Shown here piece after piece: positions 1 through 9,523 of a DNA stretch of 64,000 nt. The first letter of the stretch is position 1. Every line of letters starts with the position of its first letter. The notes beneath the pieces are model-generated. The model saw only the letters and a list, made by a program, of their open reading frames with translations. It searched no databases and had not been told where the DNA came from. The stretch is from CAWGMT01 sp963823675 (GTDB lineage Bacteria > Planctomycetota > Planctomycetia > Isosphaerales > Isosphaeraceae). Where the stretch lies: contig CAWGMT010000019.1 of NCBI GenBank assembly GCA_963823675.1, forward strand, positions 1 through 64,000. Direction: 5' to 3'. Position numbers and translations under genes: made by a program.

Positions 1-29
1 TCGTTCCTGACACCTTTTCCCGCATACGC

Positions 30-88
30 GGCACATACTCGGCAGATTTTGGCACGCGCGAAAGCGTGCCCACTATGCCGAGTATGCC
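30..88. repeat. Long hairpin repeat, copy 1
   Basis: The outer arms GGCACATACTCGGCA and TATGCCGAGTATGCC are largely complementary. The inner arms GGCACGC and GCGTGCC close on a GCGAAA loop. The same element recurs at 456-514. It looks like a REP-type palindrome or a mobile hairpin; no transposase is seen nearby. Confidence 0.7.
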
Positions 89-455
89 GAGTATGGGGGA
101 GGAAACAGCGACGCTGGGAAGAAACGGGGGCATTTCGTTCCGACGGCAGCAGGAAACGAACGGTGGCTCCCTACCTGTCAGGACCTGTCATCACGACGAG
201 GTCGGCGCGCTGCCCCGGGAGGGCCTGGTTCAAAACAGCCCTTTTTGCGGTAACAGGACGGACCGCATCTATACCCCTGTCTAGATTCCGGTCCGCGTCA
301 AGGCGATCGGATTCGTGCAGTTTCACGCGGTTCTGCCGATCATGGCGGAAGTCGCGGACGCGAGGGTTAAGACGGCAACCGGGCCGAGAGCAATTGTTGC
401 GATCTGGCAGGAATGGCGAGCGGGACGGGCTACTCCGTCGTCAGACCGCATTCTC

Positions 456-514
456 GGCACATACTCGGCATACTTGGCACGCGCAGAAGCGTGCCCACTA
501 TGCCGAGTATGTGC
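456..514. repeat. Long hairpin repeat, copy 2
   Basis: The outer arm GGCACATACTCGGCATA has a perfect 17-base reverse complement at 498-514. The inner stem GGCACGC/GCGTGCC closes on GCAGAA. It differs from copy 1 by compensating or loop changes while keeping the fold, which suggests that the structure matters more than the sequence. Confidence 0.75.
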
Positions 515-1375
515 CCGGTATGTCTCGGGCATGGCAGCCTGCGATGTACGAGCGGATGTACCTTTCAACTGTCCAGACGGGGTGGAGAAGCACGCCGATG
601 AGCTGAGCGGGGCGGGCGAAATCGGCAAAACGCGCCGAACGAAGCCAATTTCGCTGAGTCCATGAGCATCGTGGAAGTACAAGGTACGATTCAAGTTACG
701 GCAAATTCGGGCGCTCGTTCGCGACTTGACAAGCGGGGTGGCGCGGCCAGGGGAGGGTAGCACGCCGCGTGAAGTTGCCCGAGTTGCCGCGGAGGGCCGG
801 CTAACGAGCCGCGCCGCTTAGCTCCCCAACCTGCGCGCATGGCATGAGCGTCGCATTTGAACCATGCCCCCGGAAGACGGCTCTCTCATTCGTAAGATTC
901 GCGCTAGTCGTGGTTTAGATGCAATCCCCACTTCCTCGCCCCTCGAGGGCGCGCCGGCCGGCTCCTTGGCCCGGGGTTCTTGACCGTGGGGGCCAAAACG
1001 GAAAAAAGCAGCGGATTCCTCTCACTGGCTCTCACTGACTCCCATGCCCCGAGAAGATCGCGAGAGTAAGCAAGCCCAGCTCGCCCTTTCACCGAACCCT
1101 TGCTCGCGGCCGGTGTTGCGCTATCGAGCGCTTCGCGCTGCCGGGGCCGCTCAGGCGACCCGCAGATCCAAATTCACCGGGACGGATTGCAAATCCGTCC
1201 TCCAATCGCTCGGCCACGGAAGTGTTTCCATCCGCCGATCGCCTAAACATGCTCTTTTTGCAGGAACACGCGGTCGAGGATAGCGGTTAGAAATGGGGTT
1301 CACCCGTGACACGAGCGCCGCCGGCCTCTTAAAATAGTCAGGATTCTCGGAATCTCTTCGGTCGGAGTTGCTGCG

Positions 1376-1979
1376 ATGCCGGGGGAAGACTCAGTTTCGC
1401 GCTGGCTGGATGGTCTGCGGGAAGGGAACGACGCGGACGTCCAGCGGCTCTGGGACCGCTACTTCCAGCGGCTGGTGCACCTGGCCGGCGCGGCTGCCCG
1501 GCAATGCGCGCTGCGCGTCCGATGAAGAAGATGTCGCGCTCAGCGCTTTCAACAGCTTCTGCGGCCGGGTGGGACGCGGGCAATTCCCCGAGCTTGTCGA
1601 CCGCGACGACCTCTGGCGTCTCTTGGTCACGATCACGACGCGCAAGGTGTTCGAGTCGGTGCGGCGCGAGACCCGGAAGAAACGCGGCGGCGGACGGGTG
1701 CGGGGCGATTCGGCGTTCATGGACGGCGACGCAATCGACGAGGGCATGGCCCAGGTGCTCAGCCGCGAGCCGGCCCCGGAAGTCGCGGCCCAGTTCGCCG
1801 AGGACTACGAACGGCTCATCAACAAGCTGGAGGACCCGGCACTCAAGTCGGTCGCTCTGCGCAAGCTCGAGGGCCATAGCAGCGAGGAGATTGCCGCCGA
1901 GCTCGGGACGTCGAGGCGCACCATCGATCGCAAGCTCACGCTCATCCGGCGGATCTGGCAGGAGGAGCTCGGGTCATGA
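1376..1979 (+). CDS. ECF-type RNA polymerase sigma factor (one frame break)
   Basis: Sigma-70 family ECF factor that would direct RNA polymerase to a dedicated promoter set. The protein starts MPGEDSVSRWLDGLREG at ATG 1376 and continues in the next frame from about 1490. There it reads ASDEEDVALSAFNSFC and later a region-4 helix-turn-helix (SSEEIAAELGTSRRTIDRK) near the C-terminus. Between the two halves the frame slips in GGCGCGGCTG; restoring two bases (GGCGCGCGGCTG) gives a continuous protein of about 200 residues, normal for planctomycete ECF factors. Its stop overlaps the start of the downstream kinase (ATGA), so the two are probably translationally coupled. I take the break to be a sequence error; a real pseudogene is the alternative. 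Confidence 0.85.
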
Positions 1980-4966
1980 CCGTCGAGGCCGGCACCGACG
2001 CCCAGGATCTGCCACTGGCCGACTTGAAGCGGATCGACTCGCTCTGCGATTGCTTCGAGGCCGCGCTCCAGGCGGGTGAACGGCCCGACGCAGCTCAATT
2101 CCTGGGCGAATTCGCGGGCCCCGCGCGCGACCATCTATTCCGCGAGCTGCTCCGACTCGAGCTCGAGGCAACCCGCAGTCGCGGCGAGCGGCCGGAGCCA
2201 CCCTCCTATCACGCGCGCTTTCCCGAGCATGCCGAGGCCATCGAAGAGACCTTCGCACTCCTCGCGCTCGATGGCCCGAGCCTGCACCCGTGGGGCAAGC
2301 GCGCCGCAACCGTGCCCGTTCCCGGAGCAAGCGTCTCAAGATCCACGGAAGTCGACGGCGAGCTGCCGCGGGCCGAGCTCAAACCCGTCGTGCTCGAGGC
2401 ACTGGGTTCCGCGGGCTATGAAGTCATTGGCGAGCTCGGACGCGGTGGCATGGGGGTCGTCTACCTCGCCCGCAAGGTCGCGCTTGGCCGGCTGTGCGCT
2501 CTCAAGATGGTCCTGGCCGGGGCGCACGCCGGTTCCGCGGCCCTGGCCCGGTTCCGGGCCGAAGCCGCGGCCATTGCCCGGCTCCAGCATCCCGATATCG
2601 TCCAGATCTATCACGTGGGCGAGGCAGACGGCCTTCCCTATCTGGAGCTCGAGTATCTGCCTGGGGGCGGGCTCGATCAAGCACTCGACGGGTCGCCCCG
2701 GCCCACCGAAACGGCGGCCCGCTCGGTCGAGATCATGGCCCGCGCGATCGCGCAGGCTCATCGCCAGGGGATCGTCCACCGCGACCTGAAACCGGCCAAC
2801 ATCCTGCTCGACGCGACCGGCCGGCCCAAGGTCGCTGACTTCGGGCTCGCCAAGATCCTGGACTCCGACGATGGCCTCACCAAGACCCGCGCCGTGCTGG
2901 GCTCGCCCAGCTACATGGCCCCGGAACAAGCCGAGGGAGACGCCCGGTCGGTCGGAGCAACGACCGACGTTTATGCATTGGGCGCGATCCTCTACGAGCT
3001 CCTGACCGGCAGGCCGCCATTTCGCGCGGCCACGGCTCTCTTGACCCTGGCGCAAGTCAAAGAGACCGATCCAGTCCCGCCATCGCGGCTTCAGCCCGGC
3101 ATGGCCGGCGATCTCGAGACGATCTGCCTGAAATGTCTCGAGAAGGCCCCGGCGCGACGGTACGCGACGGCCGACGCCCTGGCCGAGGACCTGCGCCGCT
3201 TCCAGGCCGGCGAACCGATCCTGGCCAAACCCATCCCAGCCTGGGAGAGGGCGTGGAAATGGGCCCGGCGGCGGCCGGCTCTGGCGGCAGCCGTGACCGT
3301 CAGCACGGCGGCCCTCCTCCTCTTGCTCGTCGGGGCACTTTACTACAACACCCGGCTGCGCGTCTCGGTGCGTGCGGCGCGGGCGGCCCAGCTCGAGGCC
3401 CTGAAACAGCGGGATCGGACTTTCCGTAACTTGAACCAACTGGTCTTCCAGGTTCACGATAAGCTAGGCAAGACCCCCGCCACCCGCGCCGCGCGGCGCC
3501 AGGTACTCGACACGGCGCTCGCCGGCCTGGAAGAAGTCGCCGAGAGCGCCAGGACCGCTGCCCCGGACATCGGCCGGGCGGTCGCGCACCAGAAGCTCGG
3601 CGACATCTTCCGCGAGATCGGCCGGATGGACGATGCCCGTCGCCAGTACGAGTCTGCTCGCGTACTGGCCGAGCAGCTCGCCGCCGCCGCGCCGCGCGAC
3701 CTGGCGATCTCCGAGTGCCAAAGCGGCACATTCGCCGGGCTCGGCGATCTGGGCTTGCATGCCGATCAGCTCGAAGAGGCCGTGCAATACTTCCGGCGCG
3801 TGGTCAACCTGGCCGAGATGAATATGAAGATCAACCCGGACCGCGCCGCGGCGCGGGTCGCTCTGCTCGATGCCTATTTCCGGCTGGGCCGGGCCTACGG
3901 ATTCAACCGCGAGCTCGATTTTTCGGCAGTCTGGTTTGCCAAGATGCAGCAACTGGCGGAGCGCTGGCGCCAGGAAGAGCCTGAGAACACCCTGCCGCGT
4001 GATCTGCTTTCCACAAGTTACCGCAAGTTGGCCGATGTCTGGAAGCTCAGCGGCGACGCCGCATCGGCCCGGGGCGACTACCTCAAGGCGGTCAAACTGG
4101 GCAAAGCGGTGGTTCTGGCCGAGCCGGCAAACCTCGACTACAAGCTGCATCTGGCACTGGCGCTTGACGACCTGGCGGCGTCCCAGCACCGGCTGGGTCA
4201 GTTCGACGAGGCTTCGGCACGGACGCGGCAATCCGAGCAGCTTTTCTCCGAGCTGGTCCAGGCCGACCCCGAGGACGTCGACAACCAGATACGGCTGGTT
4301 CAGACGCGGTATCACCTGGGCTGCCTGGAAATGGACCAGATCGAGCTGCCCGCCGCGGGCGACCACTTGAGGCTCGCGCGAGACGGTCTGCGGCGGCTCG
4401 ATCGTGAGGGGAAGCTCGAGGGCCGGCCCCGCGACAAGGACCAGTTGCTGCCGATGTTCGCGGCGGAGGCCGCCGCTTGCGAAGCCGTCACTTCGCCGGA
4501 CGGCGCCGCCGCCTTGAAATCGCGGCCGCCCCGGGAGGCTGCGCCTGCTCCGCATCCGCGCGGCGCCCTCGCGGCCGCCGGTCGCCCGGGCGAGCTGGCC
4601 GCCACGGCCGAGGCACTCCTTGACCTGAACGCCGAAGACTCCGAGGACCTCTACGAGCTGGGCCGCTGCCTCGCCTGGTGCGGCGGCCGAATCGATGAGA
4701 AAAAGTGGCCCGCCCCACCATCTCACGACCTCAAGACCCTGCGGACGCGCTTGGGCGATCGAGCCGTGGCCCTCCTGACCAGAGCTATCGATCGAGGGCT
4801 CCGCTATCCGCAGCGCGCCAGCGACGACGTTCTCCTGGGCCCCATCCGCCAGCACCCGGGCTTTCGTCAGATCGCCGAGCGAGTGAACGGCTCGATCACT
4901 TCGCGCAAGCCGGTGCTCGCCCCAGACGCCCCCGCGACCGGGCCATCCGGCGCGGGGAGGGAATAA
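1976..4966 (+). CDS. Membrane Ser/Thr protein kinase with TPR-like tail
   Basis: 996-residue Hanks-type kinase. Residues 1-145 are an uncharacterised helical N-terminus. The kinase domain runs about 148-425: glycine loop GELGRGGMGVVY, ATP lysine in CALKMV near 175, catalytic loop HRDLKPANILL near 267, DFGLAK near 287 and the APEQ motif. All the residues needed for catalysis are visible. A single membrane helix follows at about 436-457 (AAAVTVSTAALLLLLVGAL), then about 500 residues of TPR-like helical repeats that would lie outside the membrane. The four-base overlap with the ECF sigma gene suggests the kinase senses a signal and controls that sigma factor; this is inferred from context. Confidence 0.93.
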   Translation: MTVEAGTDAQDLPLADLKRIDSLCDCFEAALQAGERPDAAQFLGEFAGPARDHLFRELLRLELEATRSRGERPEPPSYHARFPEHAEAIEETFALLALDGPSLHPWGKRAATVPVPGASVSRSTEVDGELPRAELKPVVLEALGSAGYEVIGELGRGGMGVVYLARKVALGRLCALKMVLAGAHAGSAALARFRAEAAAIARLQHPDIVQIYHVGEADGLPYLELEYLPGGGLDQALDGSPRPTETAARSVEIMARAIAQAHRQGIVHRDLKPANILLDATGRPKVADFGLAKILDSDDGLTKTRAVLGSPSYMAPEQAEGDARSVGATTDVYALGAILYELLTGRPPFRAATALLTLAQVKETDPVPPSRLQPGMAGDLETICLKCLEKAPARRYATADALAEDLRRFQAGEPILAKPIPAWERAWKWARRRPALAAAVTVSTAALLLLLVGALYYNTRLRVSVRAARAAQLEALKQRDRTFRNLNQLVFQVHDKLGKTPATRAARRQVLDTALAGLEEVAESARTAAPDIGRAVAHQKLGDIFREIGRMDDARRQYESARVLAEQLAAAAPRDLAISECQSGTFAGLGDLGLHADQLEEAVQYFRRVVNLAEMNMKINPDRAAARVALLDAYFRLGRAYGFNRELDFSAVWFAKMQQLAERWRQEEPENTLPRDLLSTSYRKLADVWKLSGDAASARGDYLKAVKLGKAVVLAEPANLDYKLHLALALDDLAASQHRLGQFDEASARTRQSEQLFSELVQADPEDVDNQIRLVQTRYHLGCLEMDQIELPAAGDHLRLARDGLRRLDREGKLEGRPRDKDQLLPMFAAEAAACEAVTSPDGAAALKSRPPREAAPAPHPRGALAAAGRPGELAATAEALLDLNAEDSEDLYELGRCLAWCGGRIDEKKWPAPPSHDLKTLRTRLGDRAVALLTRAIDRGLRYPQRASDDVLLGPIRQHPGFRQIAERVNGSITSRKPVLAPDAPATGPSGAGRE

Positions 4967-5201
4967 AAACCGCCCTGGAACGCCCTGTCGTGGGTTGCGC
5001 CCGTCAAGACCCGCTTGGCACCACGCCCCTTCGGCGCTCCAGCGGATCTTTTTTTCGTCCGCATGTCCGAGCGGCCCATCGTTTGGCAATCTTCCCCGTA
5101 GACCGGGACCGACGCCTGCCAGAACGACGTGCGAATTCTTGATCGGTCCGGAGCCGACACCGAGTTGACTGAAAGCGATTTTTACTCCAGGAGATGATCA
5201 C

Positions 5202-6299
5202 ATGAATTTCACGAAACGATCCCAGCGCGTCCGCAGTGTCCGGCCTGTCCTGGCCCCGTTGGAAGGGCGCGAGCTGCTCAATGCGGCTCTGCCGCACGAC
5301 CTGGGCCGGCTCCGCGCCGCCGCACACGTACTCGAGGTAAAACACCAAGCCGTGACCGAGGCCAAGAAGCACGTGGGCCCGACCATCTCGAACATCGTCA
5401 AGGTCGACAGCCACGGCTTCCAGTTCACCAATTTCAACGGACCGAACGCCGGCAATACCGCGGGCCTGGGCACCAACGAGAACGGGATCGCAAATAACGG
5501 CACGTCCGTGGGCGTGTCCCTGGAAAACAACGGAGACCTCCTGAACTTTACCACGAACCCGCTCAAGTCGAATTCGGCCACCACCCTGAACATCAACGGT
5601 TCGACGACTGCCATGGCCTTCGCCGCCAACTCGAGCGGCACGGTGGTGGGCACCGACGGAAACAACAACGCATTCTTGGAGAAAAACGGCAAAGTCACGA
5701 CCTTCATTCCCCTGGGCGGAACGTCCGCGCTCGCATTCGGGATCAACGACGGGGGGACGATCGTCGGTCAGTACACCAACCAGGCGGGCGTGACGCCGGG
5801 GTTCATCCGGGTCAATAACAAGTCGTTCGTCACGATCGATGCCCCGTCGGGGACGACGACGACTACCGTCAACGCGCAGGGCATCAACAACAAGGGCCTC
5901 GTGGTCGGGTTCTACGTCGGCATGGACGGAAACGACCACGGCTTCATCTTGAACGCCAAGGGCGCGAAGAAGGGCACGCTGACGGGGGTCGCCGTCACGG
6001 ACCCCACCATCCCAGTCGTCCCGGGAGAACCTGCTGGCACGACCTTCGTCTTCTCCCAGATCCTGGGGATCAACGATAAGGGAATCGCCGTGGGTTACTA
6101 TGGCGACTCGACCGCCAGTCAGCACGGCTTCATCTATAACACGAAGACCGGGCAGTATACCTTCCTGGATGACCCGAGCGAGGCGTTCTGCAACGGCGTG
6201 GAGGTCACTCAGATCACGGGAATCACCAACTCGGGCGAGATCACCGGGTTCTACTCGGACGCCAACGGGGTCTTCCACGGATTTGTCGCCAAGGCGTAG
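5202..6299 (+). CDS. Secreted HAF-repeat protein with LEPR-XLL-like N-terminus
   Basis: 365 residues. The start is chosen because of a good ribosome site (AGGAGATGATCAC before ATG). Residues 1-30 are basic and end in LAPLEGRELLNA, a variant of the LEPR-XLL sorting motif of large planctomycete surface proteins. From about residue 60 the protein is built from HAF-type repeats (for example AFGINDGGTIVGQYT, GINNKGLVVGFYV, GINDKGIAVGYYG, GITNSGEITGFYS), each about 45-55 residues, probably blades of a beta-propeller. Likely extracellular; function unknown. It is the last gene before a strong terminator and could be cotranscribed with the kinase 235 bases upstream. Confidence 0.85.
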   Translation: MNFTKRSQRVRSVRPVLAPLEGRELLNAALPHDLGRLRAAAHVLEVKHQAVTEAKKHVGPTISNIVKVDSHGFQFTNFNGPNAGNTAGLGTNENGIANNGTSVGVSLENNGDLLNFTTNPLKSNSATTLNINGSTTAMAFAANSSGTVVGTDGNNNAFLEKNGKVTTFIPLGGTSALAFGINDGGTIVGQYTNQAGVTPGFIRVNNKSFVTIDAPSGTTTTTVNAQGINNKGLVVGFYVGMDGNDHGFILNAKGAKKGTLTGVAVTDPTIPVVPGEPAGTTFVFSQILGINDKGIAVGYYGDSTASQHGFIYNTKTGQYTFLDDPSEAFCNGVEVTQITGITNSGEITGFYSDANGVFHGFVAKA

Positions 6300-6360
6300 C
6301 GACAGACACCAGGCGAGACCGCCCGAAAGCCTGGACGACTCTGATCCGAACGGGAATCTG

Positions 6361-6406
6361 GGGACCGGCACCTTGGAACACCAGGGAGCCGGTCCCAATT
6401 TTTTTT
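6361..6406 (+). terminator. Intrinsic terminator after the HAF gene
   Basis: A perfect nine-base stem, GGGACCGGC with GCCGGTCCC, encloses a weaker inner stem (CCTTGG/CCAGGG). It is followed by AATTTTTTTT. It sits 61 bases after the HAF stop codon. Confidence 0.9.
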
Positions 6407-6764
6407 GGCCGCGTAAACGGCGTTGCGGCGAGCCTCATGCACTACGCCAACGGGCTGGCAGCGACCATGCCAGTCGATGTCTTCTTGACTTACCTGGGCG
6501 GTATTCTGCCGCGGCTCGTGCTACAGGCCGGCGCGGGGCTCGCCTCAACTGTGTAAGGAAAGAATCGGTTGAATCCTGGAGAGGTTCTTGCCTGGTGCCC
6601 GCGCGGCTCTAGATCGACGCATATCTCGCCCTGGCAAACCTTCTCACGGTCCATGCACCGCCTCTGGCGCGAAGGTGGATTGCCGCGCACGGTGCGCCGG
6701 GATAGCCTGTCATCATAGGAATGGAACTTGGACTTTGGAATCTGGAATCTGGAAACACCAGCAA
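6407..6764. other. Intergenic region; possible 39-codon ORF
   Basis: Leader of the XdhC gene. A short frame at 6437-6556 (+) reads MHYANGLAATMPVDVFLTYL and continues hydrophobic for 19 more codons; it has no recognisable family and no clear ribosome site. A small tandem TGGAATC run lies at about 6735-6750. Nothing else is supportable. Confidence 0.4.
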
Positions 6765-7894
6765 ATGCGTGATGTCGTCCGGCAATTGATCGAAGCCCTG
6801 GAGCAGGGTCGCGAGCTGATCGTCTGCCAGGTCGTCGAAACTCGGGGATCGACGCCGCAGAAGGCGGGGCGCTCATGGTCGTCGATACGGGCGGCGGCCA
6901 GGCGGGCACGCTCGGCGGCGGGTGTGTCGAGAACGAGGTCAAGCTCAAGGCGATGCAGCAGATCGGCGGCTCCGGGGCCGCATTGCATACGTTCGTCCTC
7001 GACCACGATTATGCCTGGGCCGATGGCCTCATATGCGGCGGCAAGATGGCAATCGTCACTCAGCCGGTGAGCGGGCACGAGGCACTGGCCTATTACCGGG
7101 CGCTCGATCTTGTGATCGGGGAAGCCGAGGGACATACCGAGGGCGTAGTGGTCGATCCCAAGAACGTGCCCGGCACGGTGCTGGGAGGTCGCTATCTGTT
7201 TGATGCCCGCGGCAACTTGAGGGCTTCCTGGCCCGCCGCTCTGGCACCGGCAGGACTGGCCTCATGGCTGCTTCCGCCGGGCGAACGTCCCAAGCCCGCG
7301 GTTCGGGACGGAGTCGCTCTCTTGCCGGGCTGGCCGCGCGTGCGCCTGATTGTCGTCGGTGCCGGGCACGTGGGGCAGGCCGTCGCGGGCCTGGCGGCCC
7401 AGGTCGATTTTGACGTGTGGGTCGTGGATGACCGCCATCAGTACGCCAATCACGAGCGGTTTCCGGCCGCGCAACGACTCGTGGTCGGACCGTTCGACGA
7501 GGTCTTGCCATCGCTGGAAATTACGCCGCAGACGTACGCATTGATCATGACCCGGGGGCACGGTCACGATCAGGAAGCCCTCTTTCACCTCGCCCGGACA
7601 CCGGCTGCTTACGTCGGCTTGATCGGCAGCCGGCGCAAGATTCGGCTGATCTTCGACAACCTGCGCGAAGCCGGCATTCCCGAGCCGGCTCTCGAGCGGG
7701 TCACCGCGCCAATTGGGCTCGACATTGGCTCGCAGTCGGTGATGGAGATCGCAGTCAGCATCGTGGCCGAGTTGATCGCCCGGCGCAACCTGGGCCTGCG
7801 GCGTGTGTCGTCGGGCTCCGCCGGCGATTGTTCGAGGAGCGCAAATCCGACCGCCCGGCCCGGTGCGGGCGTCGGCATCGTGACAACACCATGA
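6765..7894 (+). CDS. xdhC: XdhC/CoxF-family molybdoenzyme maturation factor (one frame break)
   Basis: XdhC-family proteins bind molybdenum cofactor, protect it and help insert it into xanthine-dehydrogenase-type enzymes. The protein starts MRDVVRQLIEALEQGRE with the N-terminal XdhC_CoxI domain (VETRGSTPQKAG, then VGGGCVEN-like GTLGGGCVENEV). The C-terminal Rossmann domain shows VVGAGHVGQAVAGLAA, TRGHGHDQEAL and YVGLIGSRRK. The frame breaks at about 6866 in AAGGCGGGGCGCTC. Adding one G gives QKAGALMVVDTGGGQAGT, exactly as in the family, so a homopolymer deletion error is most likely. The stop overlaps the next start (ATGA), which marks an operon with the cytidylyltransferase and MoaE. About 375 residues when repaired. 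Confidence 0.88.
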
Positions 7895-8877
7895 ACACCG
7901 CCATTCCCGGAACCCGCCAGGGTGCGGCTGCGGCCGAGCCGCTTCCACGTTCCGGTCATCCCACAATCGCCGCCATCGTTCCGGCCGCCGGCCGAAGCGA
8001 GCGGATGGGCCGGCCCAAACTGCTCGTGACGATCGGCGGAGGAACACTGATCAGCCGGGTTGTGAACGCTCTTCGCGCAGGAGGCGCCGATCGAGTGCTG
8101 GTGGTTGCGCCGCCTGCCGACAGCGCGGAAGGGCCGGCGATTCTTGCCGAAGCGCAAGCCGGCGAGGCCGAAGTGATCGTGCCTCTTTCGCGTCCGCCCG
8201 ACATGCGTGCCTCGATCGAGCTTGCCCTTCTTCGGCTGGCCCAGCACGGGCCGCCGCGATGGGTCATTCTCACGCCCGGCGATTGTCCCGGCGTCACGCC
8301 CCAGGTCGTCGCCGCGCTGATCGAAGAAGCCGCTCGTGAGCCGGAGAGAATGATCATTCCCATTGCGAGAGGCCGGCGAGGACACCCCATCGTATTGCCG
8401 TGGGATCTGGCGGCCGAGATCCCGAGGCTCCCCGCGGGCGCCGGGGTCAACGCCCTCGTGTCCGAGCATGCCCGGCGGATCACGGAGCTGACCGTGGCGA
8501 GCCCGGATGTGTCCGCCGACCTCGATACGCCCGCCGATCTCCGCCGCTGGCTCGACGAGGAATCGCCAGGCCCGGTGGCGAGCGGCCAGCCCGCCGTCAG
8601 CCCGTTGGCGCCGATCGGCCGACCGGCGGACGAGGCGGCCGGTTCGCCGGACGGAATCAAGCTCGAGGTCCGCCTCTTCGCGATGGCCAAGGAGCGGGCG
8701 GGCCGGACGACGGTCGAGGTCGAGCTGCCGCGCGGGTCCCGCGTAGCCGACCTACGCGCTGCGATCGGCCATCGCTTACCCGCGCTCGCTCCCCTCCTGT
8801 CCAAAACCATGATCGCGGTTGACGAGGAGTATGCCGACGACGACCAGATTCTCGCGCCGGGTCACGGATCGCCGTGA
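7891..8877 (+). CDS. Molybdenum cofactor nucleotidyltransferase fused to MoaD
   Basis: A two-domain fusion. Residues about 28-215 are a MobA/MocA-like NTP transferase with the signature VPAAGRSERMGRPKLL and the metal-binding TPGDCPG; such enzymes add CMP or GMP to molybdopterin. Residues about 255-328 are a ubiquitin-like MoaD domain (LEVRLFAMAKERAGRTTVEV), the small subunit of molybdopterin synthase. The start at 7891 overlaps the XdhC stop. In the frame given, the MoaD end is lost (APGHGSP, stop). With one base restored at about 8866 it reads IAVIPPVSGG, the expected tail with the reactive Gly-Gly, then runs on for some 17 more codons to about 8955. Pairing with MoaE next door supports the assignment. 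Confidence 0.88.
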   Translation: MNTAIPGTRQGAAAAEPLPRSGHPTIAAIVPAAGRSERMGRPKLLVTIGGGTLISRVVNALRAGGADRVLVVAPPADSAEGPAILAEAQAGEAEVIVPLSRPPDMRASIELALLRLAQHGPPRWVILTPGDCPGVTPQVVAALIEEAAREPERMIIPIARGRRGHPIVLPWDLAAEIPRLPAGAGVNALVSEHARRITELTVASPDVSADLDTPADLRRWLDEESPGPVASGQPAVSPLAPIGRPADEAAGSPDGIKLEVRLFAMAKERAGRTTVEVELPRGSRVADLRAAIGHRLPALAPLLSKTMIAVDEEYADDDQILAPGHGSP

Positions 8878-8962
8878 TCCCGCCGGTGAGTGGTGGAAGC
8901 CACGACCAAGCAAGTCGCTGGTTTCCGTGTGCGTTTCACAGGGATTGAAGGCGACGAAACCC

Positions 8963-9499
8963 ATGATCGAGATCACATCCGAGCCGATCGACCACGCCGC
9001 GTTGGTGGAGCGAGTCCGATCGTCCAGGGCGGGTGCTGTCTGCTCGTTCCTGGGCACGGTACGCGAGCTGACCGGCGACCGCCAAACGGCCTACCTGGAT
9101 TACGAAGCCTATCCCGAAATGGCCCGGAAGAAGCTGGCCGAGCTCGAGGAGCAAGCGCGCAGCCGCTGGCCAATCATCGAGCTGGCCATGGTCCACCGGC
9201 TTGGACATCTCGATCTCGGCGAGGTGAGCGTGGTGGTCGCCGTGAGCTGTCCGCACCGGGACGACGCGTTCGAGGCGTGCCGCTGGTTGATCGACACGCT
9301 CAAGGAGGTCGTTCCGATCTGGAAGAAGGAACGCTGGGCGGATGGGACCGAGGAGTGGGCCCATCCGGGTTTGACGAGGATCAAGCAAGAAGGCAGCGGA
9401 CACACAGCCCGCAATCGACCGGCAGCCAGCGATTTGATTGACGATCCTGATCGATCCAGAACAGCCGGCGGGACCGGGCGCCCGAGCGTATCCGGATGA
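8963..9499 (+). CDS. moaE: Molybdopterin synthase catalytic subunit MoaE
   Basis: MoaE forms the heterotetrameric synthase with MoaD and converts cyclic pyranopterin monophosphate to molybdopterin. The ATG at 8963 gives MIEITSEPIDHAALVERV, the usual N-terminus. Family marks follow: GAVCSFLGTVRE, LDYEAYPEMARKKL, HRLGHLDLGEVSVVVAV, and the catalytic region VVPIWKKERWADGTEEW with the active-site lysines. The core ends near residue 143. A tail of about 35 residues (HTARNRPAASDL and on) has no family counterpart, so the natural stop may have been lost to an indel. It lies directly after the MoaD fusion, which is its partner. Confidence 0.93.
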   Translation: MIEITSEPIDHAALVERVRSSRAGAVCSFLGTVRELTGDRQTAYLDYEAYPEMARKKLAELEEQARSRWPIIELAMVHRLGHLDLGEVSVVVAVSCPHRDDAFEACRWLIDTLKEVVPIWKKERWADGTEEWAHPGLTRIKQEGSGHTARNRPAASDLIDDPDRSRTAGGTGRPSVSG

Positions 9500-9523
9500 C
9501 GTGGTGGCGTCGCCGATGGCGAC

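Larger units (their letters stand above)
1..1375. other. Intergenic region without a supportable gene
   Basis: No open frame here looks like a protein family I know, and the frames that are open overlap each other on both strands, as expected in GC-rich DNA. The stretch holds two copies of a long hairpin (listed separately), a tRNA-like anticodon stem near 1182-1198 that fails as a tRNA, and the leader of the sigma factor gene. A Shine-Dalgarno-like TCGGAG lies just upstream of the ATG at 1376. Confidence 0.6.

Noticed and set aside
323..763. 146-codon minus-strand frame across hairpin copy 2
   Set aside because: No recognisable domain; composition and overlap with the hairpin argue against coding.
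1155..1225. tRNA-like stem: anticodon arm ACGGA-TTTGCAA-TCCGT on the minus strand (or a GCA loop on the plus strand) with a D-arm-like GGCCGAGCGATTGG
   Set aside because: No T-arm with a TTCRA loop and no matching acceptor strands on either strand. At most a remnant of a tRNA 5' half.
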